From DATGEP01 sp035310125 (GTDB lineage: Bacteria > Chloroflexota > Ktedonobacteria > Ktedonobacterales > JADMIN01), in contig DATGEP010000066.1 of assembly GCA_035310125.1 (NCBI GenBank), positions 1 through 8,186 of the forward strand: DNA of 8,186 bases. The letters are read 5' to 3'. The notes below the pieces were generated by a model. It ran no database searches and was not told the DNA's origin. It saw only the letters and a list, made by a program, of their open reading frames with translations. Below are positions 1-4,765 of the stretch, piece after piece; the stretch's first letter is position 1; every line of letters begins with the position of its first letter. Made by a program: the position numbers and the translations under genes.

Positions 1-478
1 GCTCTCCAAATGGGCCCCAGCCGGGATGGAGCAGATCGGCACAGTACACCACCTCGGGGATACCGGAAGTGTGCGTGAGCAGATGGCGTACGGTCGCCGG
101 GCAGAAGCTCGCTCTGGTAGGAATCAACTTGTAGGCGCGCAAGTACTCGTTGGCAGGAGCGTCCAGGTTAACGAGCCCTTGTTCCCACAATTGCATCACG
201 GCAATCGCTGTGAAGGTCTTGGTAATGGACGCGATGCGGAAGACTGTATCCTCGGTGACAGGTGTGTGCGATGCGATGTCTGCCAGTCCATGCCCATAGA
301 AGTACTCAAGGGACCCATGGCGGACTACTCCCACGGCGAGACCGACGGCAGGGTGGCGGTTGAGGATCTCGCGGACGCTGGCCGTCATCTTGCGCTCATC
401 GCCTATGCCTGTAGTGAGACTCCCGCGCTCCGCGCTAGCGGACGTCGTGGCCACTGCATGCTTGACATCTGTACTCAT
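1..478 (-). CDS. Serine hydrolase, beta-lactamase/PBP-like family (N-terminal part; runs off left edge)
   Basis: The minus-strand frame opens with ATG at 478 and stays open for 159 codons to the window edge, so only the N-terminal part is present. Residues 84-87 read SITK, the SxxK motif whose serine is the nucleophile and whose lysine is the general base in class C beta-lactamases, esterases and DD-peptidases of this fold. Flanking blocks typical of the family are visible: PAVGLAVGVV near 43, DTVFRIASITKTFTA around 77-90, LVNLDAP near 102, and VRHLLTHTSGIPE around 130-142. The YxN and KTG/HxG motifs would lie beyond the edge. No signal peptide is evident, so it may be cytoplasmic. A strong Shine-Dalgarno (AAGGAGG, 492-486) sits 7 bases before the ATG; a GTG at 481 is in frame but too close to it. 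The family is known for very diverse substrates (esters, D-amino peptides, beta-lactams), so a specific reaction cannot be assigned. A same-strand membrane protein lies upstream. Confidence 0.93.
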   Translation of the reverse strand, partial: MSTDVKHAVATTSASAERGSLTTGIGDERKMTASVREILNRHPAVGLAVGVVRHGSLEYFYGHGLADIASHTPVTEDTVFRIASITKTFTAIAVMQLWEQGLVNLDAPANEYLRAYKLIPTRASFCPATVRHLLTHTSGIPEVVYCADLLHPGWGPFGE

Positions 479-485
479 CACTAGG

Positions 486-492
486 CCTCCTT
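486..492 (-). promoter_or_regulatory. Ribosome binding site of the serine hydrolase
   Basis: The minus strand reads AAGGAGG, followed by a 7-base spacer and the ATG at 478. It fixes the start of the serine hydrolase at this ATG rather than at the in-frame GTG three bases upstream. Confidence 0.75.
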
Positions 493-553
493 CAACGCGT
501 GCGGCTCATTGCGAGGCCATGCATTACGTGCGCATAGGCCTGCCTGCGTCTTC

Positions 554-573
554 GCCGCGCTGGCCAGCGCGGC
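554..573. repeat. Perfect 20-bp GC-rich palindrome between two minus-strand genes
   Basis: The 20 bases from 554 to 573 equal their own reverse complement (half-site GCCGCGCTGG). It lies in the 145-base gap between the end of the four-helix membrane protein and the start of the serine hydrolase. Neither strand has a run of T after it, so it is not a classical intrinsic terminator. It could act as an mRNA-stabilising or attenuating hairpin between cotranscribed genes, or as a dimeric protein binding site. Only the palindrome itself is observed. Confidence 0.5.
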
Positions 574-623
574 CGGCATCTGCCCCGTTCCTGCAATGCC
601 GGATCGCGCGACCGACGAGCCGT

Positions 624-1094
624 TCAGGCCGCTGCGTGATGCCGATGTCGGACGCTCACACCAGTCTGATGTCCGATCCGATGGGGCTCAGCCCACTGTA
701 GCAGGGCCGCCATCCCAATCATCACCAGGCCAACGGCGAAGTAGGTCGGCTGTAACCACGAGCCCAGGCCAATCAGGGCGACCTCGCTCACCATCCAGCC
801 CACCATGATGCACCCGGCCGTCGCCGACGCCAGCGTATCGGACCTCCACAGCCCGAACACCGCGGGCTTGCCAGGCCCGAACAGCGCAATTGCCGCTGCC
901 GCCAGTGCGCTGCCTCCCACTACGATGCCGAGCAGCAGCGCGGGAACGGTGAAGTCCGCGAACGGTGTCCCATTCAACACACTAAGCGGGATGTTCATAA
1001 ACCCAACGACCAGCCCCACGGCGCCCACGATAGCGCTCACCGCGGCAAACAGGTCCACGACAATCATCGCAATCCGTACATTTCTCTCGCGCAT
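624..1094 (-). CDS. Small four-helix integral membrane protein of unknown function
   Basis: The product is 156 residues and strongly hydrophobic, with four likely membrane helices at about residues 7-32, 48-72, 88-110 and 117-133. A loop between helices 1 and 2 has the pattern PLSVLNGTPFADFTVPALLLG, a style I recognise from many uncharacterised membrane proteins of high-GC bacteria, but I cannot name the family. Helix 3 contains GWMVSEVALIG. The C-terminal tail is polar and rich in His and Arg (ending RHRHHAAA) and is probably cytoplasmic. I chose the ATG at 1094 because AAAGGAAG (1110-1103) lies 8 bases upstream; the GTG at 1103 would overlap that site. It lies upstream of, and in the same direction as, the serine hydrolase, so the two may be cotranscribed, but the 145-base gap with a palindrome leaves this open. 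The long plus-strand frame over this gene is a shadow. Confidence 0.82.
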   Translation of the reverse strand: MRERNVRIAMIVVDLFAAVSAIVGAVGLVVGFMNIPLSVLNGTPFADFTVPALLLGIVVGGSALAAAAIALFGPGKPAVFGLWRSDTLASATAGCIMVGWMVSEVALIGLGSWLQPTYFAVGLVMIGMAALLQWAEPHRIGHQTGVSVRHRHHAAA

Positions 1095-1102
1095 GGCGAC
1101 CA

Positions 1103-1110
1103 CTTCCTTT
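1103..1110 (-). promoter_or_regulatory. Ribosome binding site of the four-helix membrane protein
   Basis: AAAGGAAG on the minus strand, 8 bases before the ATG at 1094. It decides the start: the alternative GTG at 1103 begins inside this site and would have no spacer. Confidence 0.6.
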
Positions 1111-1645
1111 CAGGGGGCGGTCTGGGCAATCCAGCGGGCTCCCACCCGCCACCAGTCCTCTCCGAGCGGGAGTGTACCTGTGGGCGATCACAACACGGAC
1201 ACAGCAGTGCGTGCGCTGGTCACGCTTTGTTCCCAGATTCTGCGGAAGACGGTAAACTCCCCGATCGCGCGACCGGCACACGCGCCCGGGAAATGGCCGG
1301 TCTCGTCATGGCCAACAGGGACACCCCCACGCCGCAGGTCAGGACGTTTCCTCCAGGCACCAACTCGAGTAGGCAGCCGATCCGCCCATCTCGGGGTAGC
1401 AGCCTGGCCAGTTACTTCGGCAGCGATTCTATGCTTACCGAGCCGGCCGGATGCACCGTCGCCCTGGCGTGGAACGAAACCGTCGCGGGTGGAATGGGCG
1501 CAACGACTGCCAACGCGCCACCACGGTGGAAGGGAACGGTGACGGCAACTTCAGCGCCCTCTGCTATCTCGCGCGCCTTCCAGCTCGTCGGGGCAATGGC
1601 TACCTACAGGGGCGTTGCACAGAGCCGAGGAGAATCTCGGTTCCC
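1111..1645. other. Gene-poor stretch, no supported gene
   Basis: This region lies between the divergently oriented membrane protein and the plus-strand PspA-like ORF. Frames open here on both strands, but none has a recognisable protein pattern together with a plausible ribosome binding site. A 63-codon open stretch on the minus strand (1603-1412), bounded by stops, reads somewhat protein-like and might be a relic, but it matches no family I know. It presumably contains the promoters of the flanking genes; I could not identify convincing -35/-10 pairs. Confidence 0.5.
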
Positions 1646-1653
1646 GGAAGGAG
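1646..1653 (+). promoter_or_regulatory. Strong ribosome binding site of the PspA-like short ORF
   Basis: GGAAGGAG on the plus strand, separated by 8 bases from the ATG at 1662. It is among the best-formed sites in the window and argues that the ORF starting at 1662 is, or recently was, a translated gene. Confidence 0.6.
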
Positions 1654-1661
1654 CGTGAGCT

Positions 1662-1859
1662 ATGGGTGTTCTGTCACGGTTTTCGACGTACCTCAAGAGC
1701 CTGATGAGCTCGTTCCTCGACTGCGCCGAGCCGGTTGTTTTGCCAGGTGGTGATGAGGCCCTGGGACACCCGCGACGGCTCCCAAGACGGCTCCCGAGAG
1801 TCGCCAGCAAGCTGCCAATCGAGCAAGAGCAGAGCAAACGGAGGGCGAAAGCGGAGTGA
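1662..1859 (+). pseudogene. PspA/IM30-like N-terminal fragment (truncated remnant or 65-residue short protein)
   Basis: The 65-residue ORF begins MGVLSRFSTYLKSLMSSFLD and continues CAE. This closely matches the start of PspA/IM30/Vipp1 proteins (pattern MG.(F/L)SR....K.....LD.AEDPEK), whose N-terminal amphipathic helix binds stressed membranes. After residue ~23 the similarity stops: the expected DPEK and long coiled-coil helices are absent. The tail is instead rich in Pro and Arg, includes a 10-bp direct repeat (GACGGCTCCC at 1774 and 1786) encoding RRLPRRLP, and ends in a Lys/Arg/Glu-rich stretch. Full-length PspA is about 220-250 residues, so this is at most a quarter of the family. I could not recover the missing part in the other forward frames downstream. 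The strong ribosome binding site supports a real ancestral start. It is most likely a deletion or recombination remnant; a functional membrane-binding minigene is the alternative. Confidence 0.5.
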
Positions 1860-2107
1860 TTTCCTGCCCATGCCAGGATGTGGACCCAGGTGCCAGAGGG
1901 CGCCAAAGGGTCATGGGGTGCCCGCCGGAAGCTCAGTGCGTCAGCGCGACTGCGCGCATGCGCGAACGGCGCGGAGTGAAGCACGTCCCAGTTACCCGTT
2001 TGGAACTGCCCCGCTCCGCTCAAGAGGTCGTCGTGCAGCGGCCAGCACCTTAGCACCTGTCCTCCCTCAAGTCCTCCCATACGTTGGCGCGCCGGCAGGC
2101 TGGCCCC

Positions 2108-3217
2108 CTACACGCCAATCATTGCCATGTTGAGGTGGTGCAGCGAATCCGTGCCGGTCCAGGCGACGAGTATCGTGTCGCCGAAGATGAAGCCGACCTG
2201 TGAGCCGCCTACTGCCGTCTCCGGCAGCGTGCCTTTCACGAAGTTGGTGGACCAGGCGTCGAAGTTGACCGCGTACAGGACGTTGACGTGGTGGGCCGGG
2301 TCCAGGCCCGTCCACGCTGTCCAGTATTGCGGTATATGGACGGGTAGGGCTCCTTTCATGCCGGGTCCTGCCGCGCTCGCCTCCGGGAACATCGGCTTTT
2401 GGGTCCAGGTCTTCCCGTCGGGCGACAACGCCCAAGCCAGGCGATGGGTCGCAAGGTCGCTCCAGCTCAGCACGTCAAATGCCGACGCCAAGCTGCCCTG
2501 GGGCACGGCGACGCCCAACTGCGGCGGGCCGAAGCTGTGGAAGCCGAAGAAGATGGATTTGGTGCCCGCCACCAGTCCATCGCTCGTGATACTGATGGGC
2601 ATGAGATTCAGTGAATGGCCCTCATCCGTCCCGGCCCACCCCAGCAATAGCGTCTTATTGATCGTGTCCTGGCTGAGCCAGCCGAGGGCGGGTGCGGTGA
2701 AACTGTTGTTGTTGGGCACTGTCAGCTTCATCGTGGTGCCGTTCGCCAAGCGGTAGAGCACATTCAGGTGGCGCCCGGGGTCGGTGCCGGTCCAGGCCAG
2801 GGCCACTGGCGCGGTACTCGCCTGCCCATCTGCGCCTGGCCCTCTCGCGACGGCCGGCCGGGCAATCGAAGTCTCGTTGAGCGTCACCTTCCCGAAGAAG
2901 GCGGTCCCGTTGTTGGAGTAGATGAAGTTGAGGCGGCGATCGGTGCCGGTCCAGGCGAGGACCGTCAAAGGCCCAACTGGAGCGCCGTCAGACTCTTGTG
3001 ACCAGAACGCTGGGCCGTCAATGCTGGTCTCATGCAACGTGACCTTGCTGGTCTCGTGCGGAATCCCGAACGCTGGCGTCGTCTCGATGGCACGTGGTGC
3101 CGGCGCGGCGTGCGCCACCGCGCCGCCGCAGGCGATGAAAGTGCTGCCGACCAGCACGGCGGCTGCTACAATGCTCATGAACCAAGCGATACTTTGTCTC
3201 ATCCGTTCCCAGTTCAT
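2108..3217 (-). CDS. Secreted WTGTD-repeat protein, probable six-bladed beta-propeller
   Basis: The product is 369 residues. It begins with a signal peptide: a basic start, a hydrophobic core at about residues 11-29, and a probable cleavage site after AHA near 37. A cysteine at 30 gives a poor lipobox, so signal peptidase I is more likely. The mature part has six copies of a motif around AWTGTD..H.LN, with the key tryptophans at 89, 142, 194, 252, 302 and 353. The 50-58 residue spacing and strand-rich sequence suggest six propeller blades. Repeat 4 is divergent (LSWSDLATHRLAW) and is followed by SPDGKTW (265-271), which resembles the Asp-box of sialidase-type (BNR) propellers. No catalytic residues can be assigned, so ligand or carbohydrate binding is only a guess. 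Start: ATG 3217 has AGGAGGG (3230-3224) 6 bases upstream; the frame is open farther upstream, but that part lacks sense as protein. A broken paralog lies just upstream in the same orientation. Confidence 0.88.
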   Translation of the reverse strand: MNWERMRQSIAWFMSIVAAAVLVGSTFIACGGAVAHAAPAPRAIETTPAFGIPHETSKVTLHETSIDGPAFWSQESDGAPVGPLTVLAWTGTDRRLNFIYSNNGTAFFGKVTLNETSIARPAVARGPGADGQASTAPVALAWTGTDPGRHLNVLYRLANGTTMKLTVPNNNSFTAPALGWLSQDTINKTLLLGWAGTDEGHSLNLMPISITSDGLVAGTKSIFFGFHSFGPPQLGVAVPQGSLASAFDVLSWSDLATHRLAWALSPDGKTWTQKPMFPEASAAGPGMKGALPVHIPQYWTAWTGLDPAHHVNVLYAVNFDAWSTNFVKGTLPETAVGGSQVGFIFGDTILVAWTGTDSLHHLNMAMIGV

Positions 3218-3223
3218 CGAGAA

Positions 3224-3230
3224 CCCTCCT
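3224..3230 (-). promoter_or_regulatory. Ribosome binding site deciding the start of the WTGTD-repeat protein
   Basis: AGGAGGG on the minus strand, 6 bases before the ATG at 3217. Together with the signal peptide that begins there, it rules out the longer upstream frame as the true N-terminus. Confidence 0.75.
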
Positions 3231-3604
3231 GTGTACCTTTTCCGTACGGCGCAGTGCCGCCCGCGCCGGCACGTTTGGCAGAGTGCGACGCACCTGCGTG
3301 TCCCTTCTCCTGTGGCACAATGACTGCTGGCGGATAGGCAGGTGCGCGGACACGGCGCCGTCCTTGGCCGTGCGCCTGCCTCCGCTATAGGGCAGCATCC
3401 GTGTTCGGACCCGTCGTTACCCTCAAACAAACCACGCCGGAGTCTCACCACCGTCTCACTACGCAGCCTGATCTTCACAGCTCAGACACAACCTGGGGCG
3501 CAATCCGCGCCCGTGGGGAACCGCAGACGCGATTCCGATCGTGATGGCTTGCTCTCGGCTTCGTCAGACAAAATCGCCGGAGTGCCGAGCGGTGGTGCCA
3601 GTCA
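3231..3604. other. Leader/intergenic region between the two WTGTD-repeat genes
   Basis: About 390 bases separate the broken upstream copy from the start of the intact one, and should contain the promoter and 5' leader of the intact gene. A short inverted repeat (GTGCCG at 3254-3259 and CGGCAC at 3267-3272) lies about 40 bases upstream of the start codon, and an 11-bp palindrome (GTGCGACGCAC, 3283-3293) lies a little farther up. No convincing -35/-10 pair or terminator with a T-run was seen. The minus-strand frame is open through part of it (to 3478), but the translation is Arg/Cys-rich and unlike protein. Confidence 0.4.
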
Positions 3605-4319
3605 TCAGAATCCCGTGAGCCGAGCAACGTTCAGGTGATGGAGCGGGTCGGTGCCTGTCCAGGCAATCAGCAGACCCTCATCGAACCCCAGCATTGGGCT
3701 GCCAAGCCCGGCCTCCGGCAGCGCCGTCTTGGTCGCAGCTGGGTCGGGCCACTGCGGAAAGTGGGTCGTCCACTGGACGTTCAGGTGGTGGACGGAATCA
3801 GTTCCCGTCCAACCAATCCAGTCTTCGGGTTCCCCTCGGTGTTGAACTGCAGATAGTCCACGCCAAAATTGCTGAGCTGTGGGAGGCCGCCGCCCAGCGC
3901 AGTCGCGAAATGCACGCCGTCGCTGGATTCCGCCAGGTGGAGATGGGCGGCGCGGGTGGACCAACTCAGCACAATGCTGCTATGACGGTTCGTGAGGTTG
4001 GGCTGCGCGTCACTGCTAAACTGCGAGAGGATCGTCTTGGGACCGGCCCGCAGCGGGGCGAGGAAGATCTTGCGGACGTTCAGCGAATGATTGGTGTCGG
4101 TGCCCGTCCAGGCAAGCAACAGATCACCGTTGAAGACGGCAATCGCTGGCGACGTGAAGCTGTTGTCGGCAATCGTCAGCTTCTGCGGCTACCGTACACG
4201 TCGAAGAGGATGTTGAGCGAGTGGTTCGGGTCCAACCCGCGCCAGGCAACGATTACCGCGCTGCCGGCTGCTTTCGACATCTGGACGACGGCAGGGCGAT
4301 TGACCGTGGACTCATTCAT
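3605..4319 (-). pseudogene. Broken paralog of the WTGTD-repeat propeller protein (two frameshifts, no signal peptide)
   Basis: Three consecutive minus-strand frames together encode five repeats of the family seen at 2108-3217: VAWRGLDPNHSLN, LAWTGTDTNHSLN, LSWSTRAAHLHL with SSDGVHF, IGWTGTDSVHHLN and IAWTGTDPLHHLN, ending LTGF and a stop at 3605. They correspond in order to repeats 2-6 of the intact protein, including the divergent, Asp-box-like fourth repeat. The reading frame breaks twice. Once is near 4182-4195, after which the first frame meets TGA at 4178-4176. The second is at the CCCC run at 3832-3835 (GGGG on the coding strand). Restoring one base at each place rejoins the family sequence. 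Upstream, the frame is closed by a stop within about 90 bases, and neither a signal peptide, repeat 1 nor a ribosome binding site is present. The best reading is a decayed tandem duplicate. Sequencing error could explain the frameshifts but not the missing N-terminus. Confidence 0.8.
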
Positions 4320-4765
4320 AGAATCACTAACCTGACGCGAACGATGGCAAGCGTTATTTGCGGATAGATGAAACGAGCAATCCCTGCTGCCGCCTTTTCC
4401 ACCCTATCCGTACAGGTTCCAGACCCACGACATCCACGACGCACTTCGAGACGCACTCCAAACCACAATCTAGAGCGGCGAACGCACGCTCTCCACTGCA
4501 CCCCACGCGATCTAGCGACTGGATCCTGCGCCCGGTCGCTGTGGGGGCGCGACATCCGCCTTACAAAGCGATTACGACCTCACAGCGGCATCACACGTTG
4601 TGGTGCTCAAATCACGAAGCAGCACAAATCGGTGCGATGTGCACACGTAAAGGTATTTCTGACCGATGGGCTGGCTCCTTCGACTTCCTTACCCACAGAT
4701 CCCTCCGTCGTCATCAACTTGCAGAATATCTGGGGTCTCATGTAAGCTCAACACGAATGTGAACG
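4320..4765. other. Intergenic stretch with no recognised feature
   Basis: About 445 bases lie between the 5' side of the broken propeller gene and the 3' end of the P-type ATPase. Overlapping plus-strand frames exist (for example 4358-4762), but their translations are low-complexity mixtures rich in Arg, His, Ser and Thr, with no family pattern and no good ribosome binding site. No clear terminator hairpin with a T-run follows the ATPase stop. The missing first repeat and signal peptide of the broken propeller gene were looked for here in the minus-strand frames and not found. Confidence 0.45.

Noticed and set aside
805..1542. 245-codon plus-strand frame
   Set aside because: Its first part is antisense to the well-supported four-helix membrane protein, and the rest has no family pattern; it is explained by GC-rich shadow coding.
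1412..1603. 63-codon minus-strand open stretch with alternating hydrophobic residues
   Set aside because: It is bounded by stops on both sides with no start signal, and no family was recognised. It may be a relic, but this cannot be supported.
1227..1658. 143-codon plus-strand frame ending just before the PspA-like ORF
   Set aside because: It has a weak start and no ribosome binding site, and the translation is Thr/Ser/Arg/Pro-rich with no recognisable domain.
1604..2080. 158-codon minus-strand frame
   Set aside because: It overlaps the PspA-like ORF on the other strand, is Ser/Arg/His/Cys-rich and resembles no protein family.
3120..3150. Lipoprotein lipobox at the cysteine in the propeller protein signal peptide
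   Set aside because: The residues before the cysteine (FIA) fit the lipobox poorly, and a good signal peptidase I site (AHA) follows a few residues later.
3218..3478. N-terminal extension of the WTGTD-repeat protein
   Set aside because: A perfect Shine-Dalgarno and a signal peptide at 3217 mark the real start; the extension reads like non-coding DNA.
4358..4762. 134-codon plus-strand frame between the broken propeller gene and the ATPase
   Set aside because: No ribosome binding site, low-complexity composition and no domain; it is most likely chance in GC-rich DNA.
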